DNA of 64,000 nucleotides from an uncultured Emticicia sp. (GTDB lineage Bacteria; Bacteroidota; Bacteroidia; Cytophagales; Spirosomataceae). Below are positions 54,551 through 62,370 of the stretch, piece after piece. The translations under genes and the position numbers were made by a program. The notes below the pieces were generated by a model, which did no database searches, was not told where the DNA came from, and was given only the letters and a program-made list of their open reading frames with translations. Within the stretch, counting starts at the first letter, position 1. Every line of letters starts with the position of its first letter. The DNA lies in NCBI RefSeq assembly GCF_937903345.1, contig NZ_CALCZQ010000015.1:60991-124990 (forward strand), read 5' to 3'.

Positions 54551-55897
54551 ATGAAAAAAACTTTTTTACTTATTGCTTTAACTTTGTCTTATTTTACAGA
54601 CTTTGCTCAAAATAATATTCCCAATATCCTTCCTCAACGAGAGCGTGCTGCCGTTATTGACGAACTCCTCGAAGATAAAATGACAAATCTTTTGCCCAAA
54701 TTAATGCGAAAAGAAGGCATTGATATGTGGGTAATTATTTCTAGAGAATACAATGAAGACCCCGTAATGAAAACCATGTTGCCTGCGGTTTGGCTTTCGG
54801 CTCGACGCCGAACAATCATGGTGTTTTTTGATAAAGGGGATAGTGTCGAAAGATATGCTATTGCACGGTATGATGTTGGAAATTTATTGAAAGGTGAATG
54901 GGATTTAAACACAAATCCTGACCAATGGGACGCTTTGATGAAAACTATCAAAGATAAAAATCCAAAGAAAATTGGATTAAATTTCTCGAAATACTATGCT
55001 CATGCAGATGGCTTGACTTATACCGAGCAGAAAGAATTTATGGAAAAACTGCCTGCCGAATTCCAAAATAGAGTAGTTTCTGCATCTAATTTGGCAGTAA
55101 ATTGGCTCGAAACTCGTACTGAACGAGAAATGGCAATTTATCAACAAATTTGTAGAATTTCACACGAAATTATTCAAGAAGCTTTTTCGGACAGAGTGAT
55201 TCAGCCTGGAGTTACAACAACCGATGATGTAGTCTGGTGGATGCGTCAGCGTGTAACTGATTTGGGCTTAGAAACTTGGTTTCATCCAACTGTCGACATT
55301 CAACGTTATGACCCAGAAAATTTCGACCATTTACGCACATTTTCGAAGCGTCCTCAAAAACAAATAATCATGGCTGGCGATTTATTGCATTGCGATTTTG
55401 GTATTACTTATTTACGCCTTAATACTGACCAACAGCAACACGCTTACGTATTACGTGCTGGAGAAAGCTATGTTCCAGAATACTTGAAAAAGGCTTTCAA
55501 ACAAGGTAATCAAGTACAAGATTGTTTGACCGATAATTTTAAAGCCGGCATGAGTGGTAATGATATTTTGGCTAAAGCCCTCGAACAATCAAAAAAACAA
55601 GGTTTGAATGGTACGATATATACACATCCAATCGGCAATCACGGACACGCCGCTGGCCCAACAATAGGCATGTGGGATAACCAAGGAAAAACCATAGGTA
55701 GTGGAGATTATCCACTAAATATAAATACAGCTTATTCAATCGAACTCAATGCTTCGGTGGAATTGGCCGAATGGAAGAAAACCATCAGAATTATGCTCGA
55801 AGAAGATGGTTTTTTTGACGAAAAAGGATTTAGATACATCGATGGTCGCCAAACTGAAATCTTGCCAATCCCAAGAGTTTTGAATGGAGTGAAATAA
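54551..55897 (+). CDS. Secreted M24-family metallopeptidase (Xaa-Pro aminopeptidase-like)
   Basis: A 448-residue exported peptidase. Signal peptide MKKTFLLIALTLSYFTDFAQ, an N-terminal creatinase-like domain (about 25-190) and a C-terminal pita-bread domain. Candidate dimetal ligands are Asp in LLHCDFGITY and NTDQQQHAYV, His in GNHGHAAGPTIG, Glu in YSIELNASVE, and Glu in IMLEEDGFF, in the M24 order. Probably removes N-terminal residues next to proline in the periplasm, but specificity is not visible. Transcribed divergently from the receptor gene. Confidence 0.9.
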   Translation: MKKTFLLIALTLSYFTDFAQNNIPNILPQRERAAVIDELLEDKMTNLLPKLMRKEGIDMWVIISREYNEDPVMKTMLPAVWLSARRRTIMVFFDKGDSVERYAIARYDVGNLLKGEWDLNTNPDQWDALMKTIKDKNPKKIGLNFSKYYAHADGLTYTEQKEFMEKLPAEFQNRVVSASNLAVNWLETRTEREMAIYQQICRISHEIIQEAFSDRVIQPGVTTTDDVVWWMRQRVTDLGLETWFHPTVDIQRYDPENFDHLRTFSKRPQKQIIMAGDLLHCDFGITYLRLNTDQQQHAYVLRAGESYVPEYLKKAFKQGNQVQDCLTDNFKAGMSGNDILAKALEQSKKQGLNGTIYTHPIGNHGHAAGPTIGMWDNQGKTIGSGDYPLNINTAYSIELNASVELAEWKKTIRIMLEEDGFFDEKGFRYIDGRQTEILPIPRVLNGVK

Positions 55898-56357
55898 TTC
55901 GATTTTTAAGAATAGATTTTAAAGTTATAAAAAAAACAATTATATTGGATGTTGACAGCACACACCGAGTGGCATAGACAACCAATTGATTCGAAGTATA
56001 GAGTGATTTTTGTTGAAATTTGATTTTTTGATTCAGAATAAAAATACTATAGGTGCCGCAAAAAGTATTCTAATGAATATACCAAATCTAGCCCAATTTA
56101 TTTTTTATTATGCTGATAAATTGGGCTGGGGCACATTTTTACATTATTTATTCAAAGAATGAGGTGCCTTTTAATACATTTCAAAAATACCCAAAAAAAA
56201 GAATAAGAAGCATTAAACCGAAGGGTGATTTTGTCTCCAGATACTGATTAAACTGCAATACTAGTGTGCTTGTTTTTTTGAAAATTTAAGAAAATATGAA
56301 AAAAGCGTTGTAATTTTTTATAACTAGTTGATTATCAGTGGTTTATAATAAAAGAAA
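55898..56357. other. Intergenic stretch with one hairpin
   Basis: No gene or RNA recognised. AGCCCAATTTA (56090-56100) and TAAATTGGGCT (56117-56127) form a perfect 11-bp stem with a 16-base loop but no following U-run. It may stop or stabilise the peptidase transcript. Confidence 0.4.
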
Positions 56358-57173
56358 ATGTCATTTTTAAATCTTTTCGCTCGAATCTCATGTTTGTTAC
56401 CTATGAATACACTTTTGATTAAAATCATAATGATGCCTATTGTGATTGGCGGGGTAACAATTGCTAGCAAAAAATGGGGTAATTTGGTAGGGGGAATGAT
56501 TGCTAGTTTGCCCTGGATTGCGGGGCCAATTATGTTTTTTTTTACGTTTGAGCAAGGTGTAGATTTTGCCGTAAATAGCGTAAAGGGCATTATGATGGGT
56601 ATTGTTGGAGTATTGGCTTTTTGTTTTGCTTACATTTACTCCGCAATTAAGTCTAAATGGTATACGAGTTTAGTTTTGGCTTATTGTGCCTTTGTTGCCA
56701 CAACTGTTTTGCTGAAAACCTGCGACAATTTAATAGGTTTGGAAGGGTGGTTTTTGATTGCAATAATATTGAGTTTGATAGGATTGTTTTTTTTTCCAAA
56801 TCTAGAAATACAGGCAAGTTCGGGACATATTTTAAAATTTGATATTTATCTTCGAATGGTCATTATTACTGTTTTTGTGACCTTAATTACTTATTTAGCT
56901 CAAATTTTAGGGCCAACTTGGAGCGGAATACTAACGCCATTTCCTATTATAACCGCAATTTTGGCTGCTTTTACACATTATACACAAGGAGCGTATGGTA
57001 CCTCAATTATACTTCGGGGAATGCTGACCGGATTCATAGGCTTTGCTTCCTTTTTGTTTTTGCAAGCAAAACTTTTGCCTCATTTTCCGATTGCTATTAC
57101 ATTTGTTATCGGTTTTATAGTAAATATTCTTTTAAATTTATCGATGCGTTCGGTGGTGAAACGTTTTTTGTAG
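56358..57173 (+). CDS. Polytopic membrane protein of unknown function
   Basis: A membrane protein of about 271 residues with roughly eight hydrophobic helices, for example LLIKIIMMPIVIGGVTIA, IMMGIVGVLAFCFAYIYSA and FPIAITFVIGFIVNILLNL. A repeated G-rich theme (SLPWIAGPIMFFFTFEQG in the first half, GILTPFPIITAILAAF in the second) suggests an internal duplication, as in small transporters. I recognise no named family. The ATG at 56358 has the A-rich context usual here; ATG 56403 (MNTLLIKI) is an alternative that removes 15 residues. Confidence 0.75.
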   Translation: MSFLNLFARISCLLPMNTLLIKIIMMPIVIGGVTIASKKWGNLVGGMIASLPWIAGPIMFFFTFEQGVDFAVNSVKGIMMGIVGVLAFCFAYIYSAIKSKWYTSLVLAYCAFVATTVLLKTCDNLIGLEGWFLIAIILSLIGLFFFPNLEIQASSGHILKFDIYLRMVIITVFVTLITYLAQILGPTWSGILTPFPIITAILAAFTHYTQGAYGTSIILRGMLTGFIGFASFLFLQAKLLPHFPIAITFVIGFIVNILLNLSMRSVVKRFL

Positions 57174-57175
57174 AT

Positions 57176-57928
57176 TTATTTTACGTTATAGAATTTGAAT
57201 ATCTGTAATAAATCAACTCTGTCTTTTACTGATAAATTATTTTGTTTGATAAATGCTTCAACTTCAGTTTTTTTATCAGACATTAACTCCAAAATTTCTT
57301 TTTTATTTGTGTTAAGCCGCAAGACTTCTTTTCCTTGGGTAATATACAACTGCTTATCTTTTGTTATTTTGGTGTCTTTACTCCCAGTATTGAATGCCTC
57401 AACGTAATCGGGTTTTTGGATATTTATTTTTGTATATTCCAGTAATTTTACTTTTCCATCAACCAATAATTCAAAAAAACTTGGTTTTATTTTATCGTAA
57501 TTATCAACAAATTCAAGCGTGTTAATGTAGTTTTTAGGCAACTGATTGGGCTTTTGTAAAGTAAAACCTTTGACAAGAGTTCCCGAAATAACTTTTACTC
57601 CTTCAGGGGTATTAAATTCTACATCATTTCCGAATAAGATAATCTTAATTTGAACTTCGGTAAGCGAGTCGAGCTTTACAATTCCTTTTGGGGTTGAGAT
57701 AGTTTTTGGATAAAATCTTACAGTTGCAAGCGACCAATCCTGTTCTAGATAATAAGAACCCAATACATCGGCGGTACGAGTATCAAAACCATAGAGCATT
57801 GTTGAGGAATGTTGACCAACCTTCAATCCACCCGCATTAAGTGCATCCTTCGTATTTTGCATCATGTTATTTTGTGCAAAAACTGTAGTTCCAATTAGAA
57901 ACAATATGACACTTGGCAGCTTTTTCAT
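57176..57928 (-). CDS. Secreted hypothetical protein
   Basis: A 250-residue exported protein with a clear signal peptide (MKKLPSVILFLIGTTVFAQ). The body alternates beta-rich segments (VRFYPKTISTPKGIVKLDSL, VQIKIILFGNDVEFNTPEGV) with a C-terminal helical part (KKTEVEAFIKQNNLSVKDRV). The C-terminal 60 residues resemble the KEILELMSDKKTEVEAF pattern seen in small helical domains of Bacteroidota secreted proteins. No family or function recognised. Convergent with the polytopic membrane gene, with stop codons three bases apart. Confidence 0.75.
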   Translation of the reverse strand: MKKLPSVILFLIGTTVFAQNNMMQNTKDALNAGGLKVGQHSSTMLYGFDTRTADVLGSYYLEQDWSLATVRFYPKTISTPKGIVKLDSLTEVQIKIILFGNDVEFNTPEGVKVISGTLVKGFTLQKPNQLPKNYINTLEFVDNYDKIKPSFFELLVDGKVKLLEYTKINIQKPDYVEAFNTGSKDTKITKDKQLYITQGKEVLRLNTNKKEILELMSDKKTEVEAFIKQNNLSVKDRVDLLQIFKFYNVK

Positions 57929-58027
57929 AGAATGTTAGTAATATGATTTTTTTGAGATTTTAAAATAATAACCAAATTTTTTATTCGATAATAGATTAAC
58001 CAAAGCTCAAAAGTGATATGTAAACTA

Positions 58028-58288
58028 CTAAATAACTAAATTTACAATCAATAACATGATAGTTAGAAAAATAAGCAAAACTGTCTGACGGAATTCTGAA
58101 CGATAGGTGTCTGCATTTTTTTTGAGACTTTTTAGTGAAAGCAACTCAAAAAATAAACACCCACCACCAAAAGCTCCAAGTGCAATAGACTTAAACATTG
58201 GAGAAGGTATTTGGGCAGGAGCAACGACTAAGCCCAGAAATAATACTATAATTATCCACTTAAAATTTTGTTTCGATAAAAATGTCAT
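58028..58288 (-). CDS. Small membrane hypothetical protein next to lspA
   Basis: An 86-residue protein with about three helices (FKWIIIVLFLGLVVAPAQIP, FKSIALGAFGGGCLFFELLSL, TVLLIFLTIMLLIVNLVI) and a basic loop between the second and third. It starts 25 bp after the lspA stop on the same strand, so it is probably co-transcribed. Family not recognised. Confidence 0.65.
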   Translation of the reverse strand: MTFLSKQNFKWIIIVLFLGLVVAPAQIPSPMFKSIALGAFGGGCLFFELLSLKSLKKNADTYRSEFRQTVLLIFLTIMLLIVNLVI

Positions 58289-58313
58289 AATTTTATTGAT
58301 TTTTTGTGTTTAC

Positions 58314-59126
58314 TTACGAATTATTTTTGCCTATATCTTTAAATTTTTCTTCTGTTAATCTAAATTGTTGGTCTTCGGTTAAGATTTCAGTAATTTCATC
58401 GTTGATATCAATGTTCAAAATTGCTTCTGATTCTGATGTTTCTTGAAAAGTTTTGTCTGCTATTACCGTATCTTCTGAAACTTCATCATTTATATTGTCT
58501 TCTTTGAGTACAGTTGGTTTTTGAATATTATCAAATTCAAAGAATCTTTGTTGGAAAATCAAAATACTTACTACACCACAGAAAATACATGCATCGGCAA
58601 AATTGAAAATTGGAGTTGTGTTATAATCTCCACCAATGAATGGAATCCAGTCAGGATACTGACCATCAAGACCAATTGCATAAAACATATCAATTACTTG
58701 TCCATGAAACCATGGAGTCGAAACTCCCATAGGTGCATTATTTAAGAAAGCACCATAAAAAGTACTATCGATTACGTTTCCAATGGCTCCACCCAATACT
58801 GCTGCTATCGACCAAAGTAAACCTGAATGTGCATTTTTTTGTGCCAAATGCACCAAATACCAGCAGATTCCAACCATCGCACCTAAGCGGAATGTGGTTA
58901 AAATCAACTTTCCATACTCGCCGCCAAGCTCCATTCCAAATGCCATTCCTTTGTTTTCAACATAATGTAATTTGAAGTAATTAGGAATTAGGTCTATCTC
59001 GCCGTAATGATTCGGTAAAACATCAAAATACATCCAAAGTTTGATTGCCTGGTCAAGTAGAATCAAAATGAGTGTTAAAAATAAAAACTTATAAGGTGAT
59101 TTCCCTTTTAAAGCAATGTTAGACAT
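58314..59126 (-). CDS. lspA: Lipoprotein signal peptidase II with long acidic C-terminal tail
   Basis: A 270-residue membrane aspartyl protease that cleaves lipoprotein signal peptides before the acylated Cys. Four helices, the catalytic Asp motifs NVIDSTFYG and FNFADACIF, and the preceding ENKGMAFG loop are all present. Typical enzymes are 160-220 residues; this one ends with about 75 extra, strongly acidic residues after the last helix (VLKEDNINDEVSEDTVIADK and on), placed in the cytoplasm. I chose ATG 59126 over an upstream frame start at 59174. Fits the lipoprotein-rich envelope of this organism. Confidence 0.93.
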   Translation of the reverse strand: MSNIALKGKSPYKFLFLTLILILLDQAIKLWMYFDVLPNHYGEIDLIPNYFKLHYVENKGMAFGMELGGEYGKLILTTFRLGAMVGICWYLVHLAQKNAHSGLLWSIAAVLGGAIGNVIDSTFYGAFLNNAPMGVSTPWFHGQVIDMFYAIGLDGQYPDWIPFIGGDYNTTPIFNFADACIFCGVVSILIFQQRFFEFDNIQKPTVLKEDNINDEVSEDTVIADKTFQETSESEAILNIDINDEITEILTEDQQFRLTEEKFKDIGKNNS

Positions 59127-59344
59127 GCGTGAAATTTTATTTACTATAACAATTTTATATTTATCAATCAGCAAAAATAGACTAAACTCTCGAAAAGTCT
59201 ATCAATATTATTAAATTTAGTGAGGATGGATTGGTTGACTTTTAGTTGCATAGTGTTGTTATCGTTGCAATTTGAATAATAATAGATGTTTATATTAAAA
59301 ATTTGTAACAAAATTACAACAAAACAAACGATCGAAAACAATCG

Positions 59345-60550
59345 TTAAGCCGCCTTATTTATTCGGCGTTCTCGCTCTTTTTTTACCAGTAAAAACTCAC
59401 GACTGCTTTGCCCTGCAATTGAAGAGTTTTCTTCAGCACGCCGAAATAAATATGGCATCACGGCCTCAACAGGACCATAGGGTACGTATTTGGCTACATT
59501 AAAGCCTGAATTTGCCAAATTGTACGAAATATTATCGCTCATTCCCAATAGTTGAGCAAACCAGATTCGAGTATCATCATGAGAAATCCCGTACTTTTTC
59601 ATCAATTCTATACATAAAAGGCAACTATCTTCATTGTGAGTACCAAGGCAAATTGAAAGGATATCAATATTTTCGATGGCATAATGAACAGCTTTGTTAA
59701 AATCAACATCAGTTTCTTCTTTTGTGATATGAATTGGGCTTTTATACTTCTTTTCGGCCGCACGCCTGCGTTCTTTTTCAATGTAAGCTCCACGCACAAG
59801 TTTTCCTCCAATGGTATATCCTAGTTTACGTCCTTCCTCACAAGCTTTTATTAGGTTATCGAGACTCTCCCAACGATAGAGCTGATAAGTGTTATAGACA
59901 ATCGTTTGGCCACCAACGTTATATTTTCTCATCATTTGGTAGCAAATATTATCAATCACATCTTGAATCCAAGTTTCTTCGGCATCTAAAAAAATCTTTA
60001 CATTAAGATCAGAGGCCAATTTACAAAGTCTATCTACTCGATTATGCAATCTTTCAAAAGCTGCTTTATCTTCATTCGTTAATTCTAATTCAAGTTCTTG
60101 TACTTTTTCAAGAAGCTCAACTGAGCCAATTCCTGATACTTTAAAGACCGAAAATGGTACATTTGATTTTTGAAGTGCTGCTTTTTTGATCGTTTTTACT
60201 ATTTCTTCGGTGGTTTTATCAAAATCCTTTTCGTTGTCTTCGCCTTCAACCGAATAGTCAAGTATTGTTCCTATTTTCCCCTTTGCCAAATTTTCTATTG
60301 TTTTCTGACAAGTTTCTATACTTTCTCCACCACAAAATTGGCTAAATAAAGTCTTTTTAATAAGAAATTTTACAGGTAAACCTAATTTGAGTATTAATTT
60401 TATAAAAAAAGTTCCTATCTTTACGAGCCAATTTTGATTCATCATCGCAAAAATTAAATAAGTTTTGCGAAGCTTACTATCCGACTGATGAGCAAAGGCC
60501 ACGGATGTATCCTCAAAACTCAGATGATGATTCTTCGTAGCGGTTTTCAT
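59345..60550 (-). CDS. Proline dehydrogenase family protein
   Basis: A 401-residue flavoenzyme that oxidises proline to pyrroline-5-carboxylate, passing electrons to quinone. The TIM-barrel pattern is clear: KVSGIGSVELLEKVQELELE, FLDAEETWIQDVIDNI, YQLYRWESLDNL, GGKLVRGAYIEKERRRA, the FAD/substrate Arg pair in YLFRRAEENSS, and YGPVEAVMPYLFRR. It is mono-functional (no P5C dehydrogenase domain as in PutA). A possible -7 box on the minus strand (TATATTTG at 60661-60654) lies about 105 bases upstream. Confidence 0.92.
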   Translation of the reverse strand: MKTATKNHHLSFEDTSVAFAHQSDSKLRKTYLIFAMMNQNWLVKIGTFFIKLILKLGLPVKFLIKKTLFSQFCGGESIETCQKTIENLAKGKIGTILDYSVEGEDNEKDFDKTTEEIVKTIKKAALQKSNVPFSVFKVSGIGSVELLEKVQELELELTNEDKAAFERLHNRVDRLCKLASDLNVKIFLDAEETWIQDVIDNICYQMMRKYNVGGQTIVYNTYQLYRWESLDNLIKACEEGRKLGYTIGGKLVRGAYIEKERRRAAEKKYKSPIHITKEETDVDFNKAVHYAIENIDILSICLGTHNEDSCLLCIELMKKYGISHDDTRIWFAQLLGMSDNISYNLANSGFNVAKYVPYGPVEAVMPYLFRRAEENSSIAGQSSREFLLVKKERERRINKAA

Positions 60551-60729
60551 GTTTGTTGATTTTAAAGTTTTTAGATTGTTTGGTTATGGTGATGAATTGT
60601 ATTATTTCAAGAAAAAATGTTACATAAAAATAGTTTTTGTTTGAAATATGGTGCAAATATATTACATTTAAAGAGTATTTTTTTTGATTTTTTTATAAAA
60701 GCGAGTTAGCTCGCTCCTTTAATTAACTA

Positions 60730-61824
60730 ATGAAAGCAAATTTAGACGTACTTCCTCTTAGCAGTTGGATTGATACCGCAGGGAAGCCATTAATTATCGC
60801 TGGGCCGTGTAGTGCCGAGACCGAAGAACAAGTTTCGGAAACCGTATCTCGTATCGCTAAAGAAGGCTACGCTCATGTGATACGTGCGGGTGTTTGGAAA
60901 CCTCGTACTCGCCCTGGTAGTTTTGAAGGTATGGGAGAAGCTGCTTTGCCATGGTTGGTTGAAGCAAAAAAACAAACTGGTTTACCAATCGCAATCGAAG
61001 TAGCTACACCTCAACATATTGAGTTGGCATTGAAATATGGCATCGACATCCTTTGGATAGGTGCAAGAACAACCGTAAACCCTTTTAACGTGCAGGATTT
61101 AGCTGATGCTTTGAAAGGTGTTGATGTACCGGTATTAATCAAAAATCCAGTAAACCCAGATTTAGCTCTTTGGGTGGGTGCTTTTGAGCGTATCGCTGGA
61201 GCAGGTATCAAGAAAATGGCGGCTATTCACCGTGGTTTCTCGAATGCACAAGAAACAAAATTTCGTAATTCGCCAATGTGGCAAATGGCGGTTGAATTGA
61301 AAACACTTTTCCCTCAATTACCAATTATTGGTGATCCAAGCCATATGGCAGGAAAACGTGCTTATTTGTACGAATTAGCTCAACGTGCATTAGATTTAAA
61401 CTATGATGGTTTAATCATCGAATCGCACCGCAATCCAGATGAAGCATGGTCGGATGCCTCTCAACAATTAACGCCAGAAGCTTTGGGCGAAATGTTGAAA
61501 TCATTGGAAATTCGTAAAGCTTCTTATGGCGTAGAATTCCAAAATGAATTAGACCAATTACGTCAGAAAATTGATAATATAGACCGTGAATTACTCGAAG
61601 TTTTAGCAGCTCGTATGTCAGTTGTTGAGAAACTTGGAGAATACAAGCGTGAAAATAATGTGGCTGTTTTGCAACTAGACCGTTGGAAAGAATTGCACAA
61701 CAACCGTGCTGATTTAGGTAAAAAATTAAACCTTTATCCTGAATTAGTAGAAGAAATGTTCAAATTGATACATATGGAATCTATCCGTAAGCAAACAGAG
61801 GTGATGAATAATCAACCTGCTTAA
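60730..61824 (+). CDS. Bifunctional DAHP synthase / chorismate mutase
   Basis: A 364-residue fusion. The N-terminal domain (about 1-262) is a type I, KDO8P-synthase-like DAHP synthase that condenses PEP with erythrose 4-phosphate (IIAGPCSAETEEQ, VIRAGVWKPRTRPGSFEG, GDPSHMAGKRAYL, IESHRNPDEAWSDASQQL). The C-terminal domain (about 275-360) is an AroQ-type chorismate mutase (LDQLRQKIDNIDRELLEVLA, RMSVVEKLGEYKREN). This order is known in Bacteroidota, for instance Porphyromonas, where the mutase domain helps feedback control. A small dyad (GCGAG/CTCGC) lies just before the ATG. Followed by a strong terminator. Confidence 0.96.
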   Translation: MKANLDVLPLSSWIDTAGKPLIIAGPCSAETEEQVSETVSRIAKEGYAHVIRAGVWKPRTRPGSFEGMGEAALPWLVEAKKQTGLPIAIEVATPQHIELALKYGIDILWIGARTTVNPFNVQDLADALKGVDVPVLIKNPVNPDLALWVGAFERIAGAGIKKMAAIHRGFSNAQETKFRNSPMWQMAVELKTLFPQLPIIGDPSHMAGKRAYLYELAQRALDLNYDGLIIESHRNPDEAWSDASQQLTPEALGEMLKSLEIRKASYGVEFQNELDQLRQKIDNIDRELLEVLAARMSVVEKLGEYKRENNVAVLQLDRWKELHNNRADLGKKLNLYPELVEEMFKLIHMESIRKQTEVMNNQPA

Positions 61825-61842
61825 TATCTTAATAAAATACTA

Positions 61843-61877
61843 AACGTGCCATACTTTTGAAGTGTGGCACGTTTTTT
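61843..61877 (+). terminator. Intrinsic terminator after the DAHP synthase gene
   Basis: A 12-bp stem AACGTGCCATAC (61843-61854) with GTGTGGCACGTT (61862-61873, one G-U pair), a seven-base loop and a run of six T. A strong Rho-independent terminator. Confidence 0.9.
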
Positions 61878-61885
61878 ATGAATTA

Positions 61886-62203
61886 TTAATGAAAATGTTT
61901 CCACATTTTCATCTTGAAGAATAATTGCTTTGTTTGCTTACTCATGGCATCCATATTTATTTCTCTATTGAAACAAATTGAAGTTTGCGAAGCAAGTAGA
62001 TAATAACAATTTCGTTTGTTAGGCAAATATTGAGAAATAAGTGGTTTATTTTGAATAATCAGTAAATTATTTCTGAAAATGGGTTTAGTTTTATTGAAAT
62101 TAACTGACTTAATAAATGATGGGTGTGAACGATAAATGTCTATTTGAGCAAAGGAAAACGGTGAAAATAAAAGCAGCCCGAAAATCAAGAGTAGTTTTTT
62201 CAT
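61886..62203 (-). CDS. Short secreted hypothetical protein
   Basis: A 105-residue frame with a convincing signal peptide (MKKLLLIFGLLLFSPFSFAQ) and a basic, Asn/Lys-rich body (NNLLIIQNKPLISQYLPNKR). No family recognised. It lies alone between the DAHP synthase terminator and the metalloprotease gene. The signal peptide makes it more likely real than chance, but it could be the remnant of a longer gene. Confidence 0.5.
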   Translation of the reverse strand: MKKLLLIFGLLLFSPFSFAQIDIYRSHPSFIKSVNFNKTKPIFRNNLLIIQNKPLISQYLPNKRNCYYLLASQTSICFNREINMDAMSKQTKQLFFKMKMWKHFH

Positions 62204-62370
62204 GAGTCAATTATAAGCTGGTTGTTTGTATAATAACGTATTTTGATTACTTAAATTTTCTTTTGTGGTACTTCGATTTCCATATTTTTTTTCTTGCTAT
62301 TTTATGGGGTATTTGATATTTTTTTGATATTTGTGATAATTGAAAATTTAATCTATTCACAATATACTTT

